Positions 48,980-60,712 of a DNA stretch of 64,000 nucleotides are shown one piece after another. Source of the stretch: Euonymus europaeus. Its lineage: Eukaryota > Streptophyta > Magnoliopsida > Celastrales > Celastraceae. Numbering within the stretch: the first letter of the stretch is position 1; each line of letters starts with the position of its first letter. A model generated the notes under the pieces. The model did no database searches and had not been told where the DNA came from. It worked only from the letters and a program-made list of their open reading frames with translations. The stretch spans positions 25,687,555 to 25,751,554 of the forward strand of contig OY756963.1 in NCBI GenBank assembly GCA_963580455.1, in the 5' to 3' direction. A program made the translations under genes and the position numbers.

Positions 48980-51900
48980 AGGAGACCTCCTGCTAAAACA
49001 CTCATTCACTCATCGCAGAATGCAGGGAGAGTGTTGGCTGGCTACTTTGTTATTCTCTTCTCAATCTTGAGATCAGGACTTGAATAATTTACTTTTGATA
49101 AAAGTCATTAGAATAAGCTATGAAGCAGCAAAAAAAAAAAAATTTTGCTTCGTACATCTATTCCTGTTTGCATAAGAGTGATCACACTTTGAAGGTCTGG
49201 ATTTGTCTTTTTGAAGTTCGTTTCTGTTGTAAAAAAGAATAAAGAAACTGTGTGTGTGTTTTTATAAATAAAGAAACTGTGTGTTTGAATACAAAGTAAA
49301 ACATGGAATGAGTTTGATTTTCGTAGTTTGAGCTTGGCTTTTCTAAATGTAACTTCAGAGATCTGAAATTGGGATTTGAAGGTTTTTTCTTGATGGCTTG
49401 TGCAGTATTTTCGTCTTTTAGCTAATGTGTTACATCTATAAATTATGTTCTTCCTTTCTTTATTTTTTTCCATGAAATTTGTGATAATTTAAGAATTGAG
49501 CTGAAAACATGCTGGGAACTTTATGTTTATTATTTTATTTGTGTGTGCTTTGATTTTTTTTTGCCTTTGGTTTGTATTGAACTTCTAAACATTATTTGAT
49601 GGTTGCCTGGAACTTGATTACTTGAATTGATTTGATGATGGTTTTTACTTGTTTCTTCATACTTGAATTGATGATATTATTTGGTGTTTTTTGACGTTAT
49701 TTGACCATGACATACACTTGAATTAATCATTGTTGTTACTTAGAGACTTGCATGGATGATGGATGGAGTTATGTGAAAGTATGAATTGAGTTGTTTTAGA
49801 GGATAAATTGATAATTTGATAAGATTATATTATATCATTATTTGAATTTGAATGTGTACATGTTAATATTTGTTATAATTTGAATGTCTAGGTTCCCATT
49901 TCCGTTTTTTAAATCATTGTGTGTAATTGGTTGCTATGGAATTGTTAAAGAGGGAATCCTCTTTTAATTTCGCATGCTTGATTTGACTACATGATTTGCC
50001 TGTTAAAAAATGGTTTTTGAGAATTTTCAAATGTCAAAACCACAAACTAATTTGTCGTACCTCTCATTGATGGAAGCATGCAAATTGTATATTTGTATCA
50101 TGGATTCTCTCTCTCATCTCATGGTTCCGGTTCTTTGAAAATATTCCTACGAGGGAACCATTTCTCATGGATTAAAAGCTTGAGTTTCACTCCTGCTCTT
50201 GTGTATGACTTTCACCTTAATAGCCATCATCATTCGGTTCTTGTTCTCTCTTGGATTTTTTGGAGTGAGTCAATCTTTTGTTTTGGAACGTCATATGAAG
50301 ACTAAATAACCCTCAGGCCCCATTGCACCAACCTTAGCAGCGACATTTGGAAGAGTAGACCATGCTGCAGTGAGCACTGCATTCTCACAAATTTATCCTT
50401 TTAAATGTGTATTTATTTATCCATATTTTTCTTGATAGGGATCTAGTTAAATGGTGGTGGAATCGCAAACACTTCAAGATCGTGATTAACGATTTTGTGT
50501 CAGAAATCCTAAATGTCCAGCGCATTTGCAAAAGCCCAACTGACCAATACCCAGCCCAAATGATTTTTTCAATGAAAAAATAAGAAATTAAAAAAAGAGA
50601 GAAAACTTGAAAGCCTAGAGTTTGCGCAGCCTGCGACTTCGACTTTCCCTTCTTCCAGCCTGCGAGTGCAACTTCCAAAGTTCCACCAGCCTGCCTTGCC
50701 TTTGTTGATATGTTTGAACTGGTAAGTCGCTTCGCCTCTCCTTTGTTGATCTGTTCTACCAATTGTGATTGTTAGTCGTTGTGATTGTGAGTCCCAGCGA
50801 GTTCCACCTTCTGCCATTCTTTGTGAATTGTGATTGTGAGTCTCTGCTGTGATTTGTGAGTAAGATGATGGTGATGATGCGAGTGGTGATGATGAAATAG
50901 AATTATAGAAATGAATGTTAATGCTAAAAATTTGAGCTAGGTTCATTGTTTTAAAAATGAGTCTGAGGCGCCGCCTTAGCCGCCTCGAACTTCCGCTTTG
51001 GGTCGGGAACTTCATGAAATCCACCTCGCGCAATAAGGCGATGGTCTCGAGGCACGCCTCACGTGAGGCGATGACTGAGGCGTTGCGTTAATAGCCCAAC
51101 CGCCCAAACAAATATTACAATCTTGTAAAAACCAAGAAAACAAAACAGCACATTTCATTTACTTCAAATTGGTGTGCCGGTGTTCATCTCTGTTGGCGCA
51201 AGCTGCAGCCTGCAAGTGGCAACCTTGAACTCTTTGGGCAAAGGCTTGTTTCGAAATCTGGTATGTTTTTCCTATAATCCCTTTGGAGAGACAACCTTCT
51301 ATTTCGAAATCTGGGATGTTTTTCCAGAGTAGTAATTGTCCCATTCGAAAAGCATCCATTGTTGTGTATCATAAAACTTGTCAATTGTCATTACCCATTT
51401 ACTCGGCATTTAAGAGATTTAATTAGTTTAGCTTGACAACAGAGTTTATTAGGGTTCTGTCATCATTGGTGCTAGTTCTTGTCTTGAAATTATTCGGAGT
51501 TTTAAATTTGGACAATGATTTAAGACTGGCTGTATCTGTTCGTCACTAATTAGTAGTTTCAATGTTTCAATAATGTTGATGAACAATTCAATTGAGAAAC
51601 ACGTACATATAATGATATATGCAGAATCTTGTTTTGAACATTAATTTGTTTGCTTAATGATTCTATGCAGAATGCCACTAGACTCTTTACAATATTTTTA
51701 TCATAACATGCCTACATTTGTGTCAAGGTTTATTTTTTTGAGTTTGGCGCCTCAATCACCTTGAGGCTACCGCCTCGCCTCATAGAAGCTTGAATGCCTC
51801 TCGCTTTTTAAAACATTGGCTAGGTTATTTGTATGTATTTTGGTTTTTGGATGATGGGATTGAGTTATTTTGAGAATTATCCCTAATTTTAAATAGTATG

Positions 51901-52332
51901 TAAAATCTTTCAATTTTACGATTATGATTTTTCACCCCTTCTTCGATTCCTATCCAATGTTACGATATAACTACCTTGATGGTTAAGCATATATTTTTCT
52001 GCAATTTTCCTTGAAAGCTTCATATTTGGGTTCCACATTGAAGAAATCATGTCTCTGGTTGCTGCACCCTTGTTTTTGTACAATGTGTTAGCAATTTAGC
52101 ACAGTCCCCATCCTCAACTGTGTGCAATTCTCATATTATTTGTGTCTTCCCGATTATTGATGATATGAGCCAAGTCTTTAACTTGCAATGAGTTGCAGCG
52201 TGATCGAGATTGAGGATAGTGTTGGGCTAAAATCTGTGCCTTGTGTTGATGCCTTGATCGTCTATAGTCTGTAAAAGAAAAGAGACGTGAGCTGCAAGGC
52301 GGTTCATGCCCTTCTGGTCAAGTGTTGAGCCA
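48980..52332. other. Intergenic region with hAT element, upstream of the LYR gene
   Basis: The first part is the 3' UTR of the RFC3-like gene. The region 50590-50725 looks like a leader ending CTG|GTAAGT and could be a non-coding first exon of the LYR gene, with the hAT element in its intron. This is inferred only from the donor-like site. No other gene is recognisable. Confidence 0.4.
50944..51818. mobile_element. hAT-type non-autonomous element, 875 bp
   Basis: A perfect 8-bp target duplication GCTAGGTT flanks it (50936-50943 and 51819-51826). The left end is CATTGTTTTAAAAA and the right end, reverse-complemented, is CAATGTTTTAAAAA. Subterminal GAGGCG/CGCCTC words are dense on both sides, as in hAT elements. 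No transposase is present. Confidence 0.9.
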
Positions 52333-52605
52333 ATGGCAAAAGGTTTGTTATGGGCAACAGCGGAGGATCTGGCAAAGAACAGAGGTCGGATTCTCTCTCT
52401 TTATCGCCAATTATTGCGCAGCCTTAACTCTCCAGAACTGCCACTCAATTTAGCAGCAAGGCTGGCAAAGAAGGCACAGGTTCGTACCATTTTCATGGTA
52501 GCATCTGAGGAGAGATCCCTCCATAACATCGAAGATCTTGTCGATGCTGCTGAGTACTCTCTCTCCCTATTGCGAAAAGGTGAAATTCCTAAATACATTC
52601 AATAA
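52333..52605 (+). CDS. LYR-motif protein (Complex1_LYR family), 90 aa
   Basis: The protein starts MAKGLLWATAEDLAKN. The LYR motif is RILSLYRQLLRSLN (about residues 20-33), followed by PLNLAARLAKKAQVR, SEERSLHNI and LLRKGEIPKYIQ. Small LYR proteins act in mitochondria as adaptors for Fe-S cluster insertion or complex assembly, often bound to acyl-ACP. I recall a close Arabidopsis relative (At5g61220) that starts at the equivalent of the ATG at 52333. An in-frame ATG at 52306 would add nine residues, but the shorter start matches the family better. Single coding exon. Confidence 0.87.
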   Translation: MAKGLLWATAEDLAKNRGRILSLYRQLLRSLNSPELPLNLAARLAKKAQVRTIFMVASEERSLHNIEDLVDAAEYSLSLLRKGEIPKYIQ

Positions 52606-52966
52606 TCTCTGTTTGTTTCTCTCATGTTTCACATGTCAATTTGTAACTGGATCCTACCAAGAAATCCTGGATTGCTTATGGATATGTAACAGAAAAATTC
52701 ATGAATGGATTAGAAGCAGCATTGAATATGGATGGAGGCTATCAATAGTAGCTTAGCTGTTACGAACCACTATTCCGCCGGTCTTACTATTTATGAACGA
52801 GTTCAGTTCAGGATATAAAATGTTAGGAAAAGAATTTGCACTTCTGTTGTTTTAAATTTTAATTACTTGTTCCATATACTCCCACAGCTTCCCCTTTGGT
52901 GGTATGGGCTACTGTACAAAAAATAGAAGGCAAATTTTACAAAATTGATCTAGCAATGTCAAAATT

Positions 52967-54532
52967 TTATTGAACTATCAATCTCTGCAGATTATCCAAG
53001 ATCTCAAAGCTAACATCATCAGTATATATGATGTCTCCACCTGGAACTGGAACAGGAGCTTCTGAGTTGTATGTAGCAGAAGGGTTCAACTTTGGTATGA
53101 GAAAACTAGCCCGTAAGCCCTGTGCCAAAATCCAAAATAATGTGTTAGTGCTCCTACAATGAAGGACGAGAAACAGAAATTCGCTTGCATGCAATTTGTA
53201 TAGCGAAAATAAATGGGATATAACTCAAACTATAAGTATATCTTCATCTAACCACTATAGCCACCACACAGAACAATGAATCTAGTGCCAAATTACTCTC
53301 TCTACTTCCTCTCTTAGCATGGTGAAATTGTCTAGATTCTCTGTGCATTCATTCGCACCACACAAAAATAGAATAAAATGTAATAATCGCTCAGCTCGAA
53401 ACATGGAGATGAACTGCCAATCCATTATGTTGTAGAAGTCATCTATGGTGGTGTTACACCCTCAAGGAATTGTATGCTCTGCGCCAACGACTGCTGATGG
53501 CCTACGGCCAGCACACATTTATTCCGCTTTAACTCATAACCTCTTGGTGATGGAATGAATGACAGAGTAACCATCTAAATAAGTCATAGACTCAAGGGGG
53601 AGGCGAGAAACTTCTCTGAAATAAATGTCGGGCAGGCCATGAACAGTCGCAGGACCAATTCCTTCAGTGTGGAAATTTTTTCTCACAGGTTGATTTCACA
53701 TACTTCACGTCAGAACCTTTTTTTTTTGTTTGACAAGCCACAATTATATTTCAACAAACAAAGAAGAAAATACGTAAGGGCATCTCAAAGTTGGCCAAAT
53801 ACGAATTTGAGGGACATGTCCCAAGAGCAACAAAAACAATTAGAAAGAGGAGAGGGAACAGAACACAATCAAAATAGTAAAAAACAAGCCCCAAAAATCA
53901 AATTCAAGGATAGGGGTTGTGTAATGAAAATGATAAAAATCTCAATGCAAAATACATCCTGACAATACATGTAGAGATAGTCTCTTTGAACACTGGAGAA
54001 AAGTGAACCAAGATTAAAGAGAGCAAGAGGAATCCTAAACTTCCAACTTCTTTAATCTCATATCTAGTGCTTCAAAATCTGCATGTATATCTAGTGCCAT
54101 CTAACAGAAATGAGTAGCAAAAACAACTACTCTCCTCCTTTGAAGTTACCGCGCCTCAATTGATATCACTAATTTCAGAACAAATCTCTAGAATTTATCA
54201 TTTCACTTAGTCACGCCAGAACTTCCCATTCAGGAACTGGATGAGCTGAAAGGGAAGACTGATGTTAGACCTGACAAGTAGGACATCCCTTAATAATTGC
54301 CTGAAAGCTACTCTCCAGTAGAGGGGACTCTGGTATTTGCAAGCTCAAGCTTTTCTCATAATCACAACTTCATTAATTGGGATCTAAATCATCAGTGACA
54401 ACTTGTCAAGAAAGATACTAAACCTGGGAACCATGCTGATCACAAATGACCAGAAGAGGAACGGGAAACCTTTCCTTGATTATAGAATCAGCATCATCAC
54501 GAGGAGCTTGTAACAGCTGGGCAAAACGCCTG
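52967..54532 (-). pseudogene. C-terminal remnant of a Sec23 COPII coat gene (last two exons)
   Basis: Two exon-like segments on the minus strand: 54532-54424 ([20 protein letters not shown], then [16 protein letters not shown]) and 53119-52967 (ASFLIPKLNPSATY ... DIIYTDDVSF ... LQRLIVQ, stop). Both have proper acceptor or donor neighbours. They match the gelsolin-like end of Sec23, the GTPase-activating inner COPII coat subunit. The second segment begins with an extra GLR, and conserved positions are changed (LL for PR-type, IP for LA). No upstream Sec23 exons are present out to the window end; a Helitron starts about 200 bp upstream. I read it as a truncated gene copy; transcription is unknown. 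Confidence 0.75.
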
Positions 54533-55351
54533 CTGCAACAGAGAGAGATTTGTCACTTTTAACCAACACCAGATTCTAGGAGCTGCAAACTTCTGCTCTA
54601 AATGGAAATAAAAAAAGAAGCAGAAATCTAAAATAAAATTTTAATTCTGGCACAAGCACCACATTTGACTACTGTGACGCAGGAAACATGTTGGACAGAG
54701 AAATTGGTGAAACCAACGTGATCAATGCAGAAAATATCTACTACTTCTATATAGAACTCTTTTTTACAGCCTCCTCCTAGCGAGTTCCAGCTTTTCAACC
54801 ATCCATACTCGCAGGTTTTTGCGACTCCCGTGTCTCATCACCCATACTCGCGCAAGCCCGCAAAACGACGTCGAACCAACCGAACCTTTGCCTTATACCT
54901 CAAACAACAAACGCAAAACCCAGCTGTTAGCGCAAAACGGCGTCGTAACAACCTAGCTACAAACCTAATTCATCTCCTTCTGGCTTCTCCCTTCCCTCCT
55001 GATTCTACCGACCTATCTCCTCTTCGTTCCTCTCCTCCATTGGGCTACCTACGTCTCCCCGGGACCACCGACCCTCATTCTTTCTCTGTCATCATGCACT
55101 CCCTCACTGATTGTTGAACTCCTAAGACGTTCTGAACTCCTGACATGTTGATTGCGTACTACCCTTTCACCTGCACACCAAAGAAAAGGTAAAAGTCCAG
55201 TTTAGCTTCTCTCTCCCCTCTTTTTTCTTTCCGAAGCCTTTGCTATTGTATCGTTGATAAGGACCTGCGAGGCTATCATCTCCCACCGGTATTGTATTCC
55301 TTTGCTACTGTATCGTTCATTGGGTTTTCTTTGGTAACGTACTCGGCTTGC

Positions 55352-55909
55352 TACGGGCTGGGATCTTTGATGTCCTACAGCCTCAGAGTTTCAATCTTGG
55401 GTCCTCTTCATCTTATAAGAACCTGCGAGGCTATTATCACCCACTGGGATTGTGTTATTTGTTCTCTATATTCTAGGCTGGTTGAGAGAGCATAGTCTGA
55501 TGCACCCGTTTGTATTTCAAATGGCTTAGGTGGTTTCTCTATTTCCTGTGGGCTTCATTTCCTCTACGTTGCATTAAATGCTTCTTGATGAATGTTCTGT
55601 TTTATTTGCAAGTTCACCTCCATTTTTTTATACGGGCTGGGATCTTTGATGTCCTACAGCCTCAGAGTTTCAATCTTGGGTCCTCTTCATCTTATAAGAA
55701 CCTGCGAGGCTATTATCACCCACTGGGATTGTGTTATTTGTTCTCTATATTCTAGGCTGGTTGAGAGAGCATAGTCTGATGCACCCGTTTGTATTTCAAA
55801 TGGCTCAGGTGGTTTCTCTATTTCCTGTGGGCTTCATTTCCTCTACGTTGCATTAAATGCTTCTTGATGAATGTTCTGTTTTATTTGCAAGTTCACCTCC
55901 ATTTTTTTA
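55352..55909 (+). repeat. Tandem duplication 2 x 279 bp inside the Helitron
   Basis: 55352-55630 and 55631-55909 match at all but one position that I could find (GGCTTAGG against GGCTCAGG). Both begin TACGGGCTGGGATCTTTG and end CACCTCCATTTTTTTA. A partial related stretch lies just upstream (about 55258-55300). Confidence 0.92.
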
Positions 55910-56945
55910 CTTGCAGTTTCATGTATACCATTATTGCAAATAAACAAATTGTTAGATACACGACCAAAATTCAGCATCAGAAGAACTAGGAAGAGGTAAT
56001 CCTATCCTACGAAGTGTTACTATTATAATTCCTCTGGCTTAAATGGGTAATGATAGGATCTTTTACATGCAATCTTTTATGGTAGCAATAATTGACTACA
56101 ATTTACCAATCAGTTTTAACTTCTTCATATGCTTTCAATCCCCCAGATATGCATATATGAAAAATGAAGGTAGTATATTTGCAGGATGCTTAGAGTTAGT
56201 GACACATATGCTTCAAGCTTTAATTATCAAGGTAATTATGGTGGCACAAAGTGAGTGAACAACATATGATGGAAAGATAACAGATGATTAAGTGGGTTGT
56301 TTTAATTCTGTGTTTTCCAGGGTTGAAGTGGATCTGACAAACCATTAGATTTTGTACTCATTTCCAAATTGGTCGTTTGCATTGTTTGTATTCTTGGTCG
56401 GATGATGCAACTGTGAAATCAAACAGGTTTGTTCTTAATAGTTTACCTTTATGCAACCAATCAGTTTTGTTTTCATTTTACCAAGCCGTATAAATAATTG
56501 TTATTCCTTGAATGTGTTAGTGAATACCTTAAAGAGGACATTACTGATGGAGGCCATCTTCATCATTCTATAACAATTGTGCTATTACAAACAACAGCCT
56601 GCTGATACTATGTCAGTTTATTAAATGAACTTAATATTGGGAAGTTAAGAATATTGCACCAAAATTAGTTTTAAAATACATCATCTTGCGACTCTACTCC
56701 TCTCTTCGATAATTTATTGGGAATAGTCTTTTCTATCAATTTCATTAGCTTCTTAGATTATGGCTTCCCACAATCCTTACGATGCTTATTTTCATTTACT
56801 ATTTTCTAAGTGCCTTCATGTGTCTCCAGATTCAGCTCTCATATGTGTTTTTGCTATTGCCTGTTTTTTGCTTCCACTGTTGGGGAAACAATATAGAATG
56901 ATATAGTCAATTTGTAAATATATTGGAAATGGAGGGAGTTCAATA

Positions 56946-57133
56946 AGAAATTATTAGGAGACATTTTCTTGGTGCCTATATTATGCATTTATCAAATTTG
57001 GTTTAATTAGTGTATAACTGGTGTCTAATAGTTGCTTCAAGAAATTATTAGCAGACATTTTCGTGGTGCCTATAGTATGCATTTATCAAATTTGTTTTAA
57101 TTAGTCTATAACTGGTGTCTAATAGTTTATAGG
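56946..57133 (+). repeat. Tandem duplication 2 x 94 bp inside the Helitron
   Basis: Units start AGAAATTATTAG and end at GGTGTCTAATAGTT plus a few bases. They differ at a handful of positions, so this is older than the 279-bp repeat. Confidence 0.8.
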
Positions 57134-59523
57134 ATGGAAAAGAGGGACATATTGTTTCTTACCATTTCTTATGATTCCCATTTTTTGGCCCCCTTTTGAC
57201 AGATTGTGGCTTGAGAACAAGTGAACAACTCCTACACCTAATTGGTACTGAACTTCATACCTAAAATTCTCCATCTTTGGTGACTGGTAAAAACTTTTAA
57301 CCTTTATCAATTTCCATCTTTGGTTCATTTTTTTGGTCTCTCTACAATTCTTTTCATTCTTTTTGCTCCATTTGCAATGCAAATGTGAGTTAAAATTAGT
57401 AGCAGTGAGTTATGCAAATGTGCGCATTTATGGGAGTGTTTTGAGGGAATGCTTGATTCTAAAATATAGTCCTTTTTAAATCACACAGTGCTTCATATTA
57501 TGGTTGTGCATCCTGCATTTGATGACTGGCATGGTGAATCTGGCATTTTTGGTAGTGTATTGAATGTTCTATCAAATGTTAAGTTGGATAGAACCTAACG
57601 CATTCTGGTGGTAAAATCTTCGTGAATATCATCTTATTCTTTTTTTAAGGTTTACAGCCTATTTATGTACTCTTAACAATAATTCTCAATGGCATAGGAG
57701 GGTAAGAGCAGGGTCTACAGACTCGCTGGGTCCCATCAAGAAAAATTAATTGCATCATGTCTGAATTCCCACTCTTAGGACCCTAATTTTTGGACTGTAA
57801 GTTCTTTAAGGTCTTCCATTATCAGTTTCCCATGTTTCCTCCATTTTCTTCCTTTCCATTTTTGGCCGTCTCTTTCCTCTTCTTCTTGTGTCTGTTTGGA
57901 TTAGATCTTCTCCTTGCCGGAGTTTATGACAGAAATTTAGGAAGTGATTCAGCTTAATGCTTATATGAAGGTAAGTACAAAGATTTATTTTCCCATGTTA
58001 TCTTTCCCACCCTTATCTTCTTATCACTTTATCATGGCAGCCAAAACAGTCCCATTGGAGGTTTTATGATGATTAAATAACATATGTTCCATACATGCTG
58101 GTAGATGAAAGAAGCATTGTACTCATGAAGTGATTGAGCGATGTAAAGTGGAGCACCGGGCTTTTCAAGGTCATGGTATTTTTTTTATAACAAGGTAAGA
58201 AAGTTACTATTAATCGATCTTGCTCTCTCACTCAAGTTATTCTTTACATGTTAGATGTGTTTTCATGATATTCATGTCTTGGTATTGTGGAGGTTGATTT
58301 TTTTTTTTTTGGTTTCTAAAGTAGATATGGAATAAGAATTATGTGGTTCAATATAACAAGAGTGGTAACTCTTAATTATCTTTGTACATGTTAATAATGG
58401 TTAACTCCATAGTTATGTAGGAATGATCAACTATGCAACCCAAATTTTGAAAAGTCAGTAACCATTTTGGCACAAAATATATTTTCAGTGATCTAATGGA
58501 AACTTTACCTATATTTGAGAGACCAGAAATATACTCTCCCAGGTTAAGCACAAAAACCTTGTAGGTTTGGTGGGTTTTGTTAAAAAAACTGGTCAGTACC
58601 TACAAATAAGCACCTGAATTAATTGATCACTGAAGCCATTGGAAAGAAATGCCCGGGCTTTTAGGAATATTGTTATATGATTTTTTTTACAGCCATGTAT
58701 AGATAGCAGAGGAAGAAGCTTCACCTGGAGACAGAGAGTAAACATCGCCATTTGAGTAGCAAAAGGTAAGGCCCTCGAGTCGAATTTCCAAAATGCTAGA
58801 GGGATTGCAAATTCTGAATTTCAACCACAAAATGTTGTTAAGAAATTAAGAGATTATATAGGTGTAAATGTGTGATCATGATAGAATGCAGTTTATATTT
58901 GTCAATTGTCATTATCTTTTGAAGTACTTGCCTTAGGCTTAACGAACATCATCTGCTTATCATCTGCCAGGTAGGGATGCTGTTGGTTCATGTTGTGGCC
59001 AATCTTCATCCTCTTTGAATTGTGTATATTGGTGCTTGAAGGGTTGGAGAGACCTTAGTAAATTCCAATGGATGTATTGTATAGGCAATTCTTCTTATGT
59101 AGCTTTATTGTATATTTGCAATGACATTGTGGTGTCATTTTAGCTGCTACTATTTAAATTTGATTTTTAATTGAGGTAGGATTTGGATGATAGATCCACC
59201 CAGAAGGGTGAATGAAAGTCCTAAGCTGTGTTTTCTGAGTAAAAAATGGCTCATATATCAAGTTGGCATACAAAAAAAAAACAAGTGCATTAGATGGATC
59301 AACTACAAAATATCAATTAAGTAAAGCTATTAATTAACTATTTTCTTTGTTCGTTTTATGAAATCCAATGCACCCGTGCAACGCACGGGCCCAGCACTAG
59401 TGGTTAATTTAAAAGTGGATCAAGTCAATTGCTAAATAAAATCATGACCAGTGTTGGCAAGTTGGCTCGCCACGTGTCAAAAATGCAGATTGTCTAACCC
59501 ATTTTAAATACAAGTACGTATAA

Positions 59524-60399
59524 GAGCAAGTCCAGTGCTATGGAATTATCAATCACTCCAAATTTTATAATTGGGTCTCGTCTTTATTACACATAAGTAG
59601 GTCCCATTTACTTATTCACATCAGAAAAATACATTTTTCAATACAATCATATAGGGATGGCAACGGGTCGGATTTTTTCCGGACTGTGTAAAATCCGCAT
59701 CTGACCCGCTCCTCTATACATCCTACCCGACTCCGCCTCCGACCCGCTCTCGGGTCTTAATGTTTTTACCCGGATCCGAACTCCGACTATACCCACCCCG
59801 AAATCGGGTACCCGCCCCAAATGTAATTTTTCCAATTTAATAGTTGCAGAATATTCAATTAGAATAACAACATTCCAATTTTCGAACCAATTTAGTAAAC
59901 AATATTCCGAACTAACTCAATACACAAATTACAAAGGATCAAATATATAATATGTATATTAGATTATTAGTGTGTATATATATATATAATTATTTAAGTA
60001 TATCCCGGGTATATCGGGTCGGATGTTGTATATACCCGCATCCGACCCGACCCGGGGCCGGGTTATAATTTTAAAACCCGAATCCGACCCGTTCTATTGA
60101 CGGATCGGGTAAAATCCAATGAATTCGGATCGGATGCAAGTGGATCGGACCGGATCGGTTCAAAATTGCCATCCCTACAATCATATCAACAAAACACATA
60201 TTTCAATACATTTTTTTTCACTTTGCATACACCAACACTCCAAATATCAAGTTTCAATAACATATCTCTCATACTTTTATACCATTTTTCACTTTTTTTT
60301 TATTTTTCTACACATTTTTTAATATAATTTTTAAAATTACTCTCACTGCATACTCCAAAATTTCCAGCACTCCAAATACTTCCCCCATTGCACTTGCCC
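59524..60399. mobile_element. MITE interrupted by another MITE
   Basis: The left end GAGCAAGTCCAGTGC and the reverse-complemented right end GGGCAAGTGCAATGG are related. Both are followed inward by ACTCCAAA / GGAGTG-type sequence. Without the inner 526-bp element and one copy of its target duplication it would be about 342 bp. Outer target duplication unclear. Confidence 0.6.
59652..60177. mobile_element. hAT-like MITE, TAGGGATGGCAA family, member 2
   Basis: Perfect inverted ends TAGGGATGGCAA...TTGCCATCCCTA with a perfect 8-bp target duplication CAATCATA (59644-59651 and 60178-60185). The interior is rich in ACCCG/CGGGT. It inserted into the outer MITE and is related to member 1 at 21432-22034. 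Confidence 0.93.
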
Positions 60400-60712
60400 T
60401 AAGTATAGAGAATATATATGTCCAAATTTGATTTAATCTAGTCGGATAAATTCGGTACGATCATATTAGACATATCATTTTCCATTAATGTTAGAGATCT
60501 CAATGATTTTTATCTCAAAAATATTTTAATAGTATGTGGTATTTATTCATTAACTGTAGTGAAATCATGGTAAAAAATTCATTGAAAATCACACCTAATA
60601 AATATACGACACACATTATTGAAATACTTTTGTAATGAAAATAATTGACATCTTTATCATTTTTGACTATTTTCAGGCAGAAAAATAAAAAAGATTCCTA
60701 TGTATAGTATAG

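Larger units (their letters stand above)
54737..59400 (+). mobile_element. Non-autonomous Helitron, 4.66 kb
   Basis: The 5' end reads TCTACTACTTCTATATAGAA after an A (54736). The 3' end has a perfect 7-bp stem hairpin (CCCGTGC-AAC-GCACGGG, 59373-59389) followed 11 bases later by CTAG at 59397-59400, then T at 59401. This is the A|TC...CTRR|T Helitron layout with insertion between A and T. No Rep/helicase frame is present. The interior holds leader-like DNA with repeated AAACGRCGTCG words, a 279-bp tandem duplication and many splice-like sites, which suggests captured host sequence, but I could not identify a donor gene. The 95-codon frame at 54830-55117 is not a recognisable protein. Confidence 0.85.

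Noticed and set aside
54830..55117. 95-codon ORF in the Helitron as a captured gene
   Set aside because: Arg/Lys- then Pro/Ser-rich, typical of translated 5' UTR, with no homology that I recognise.
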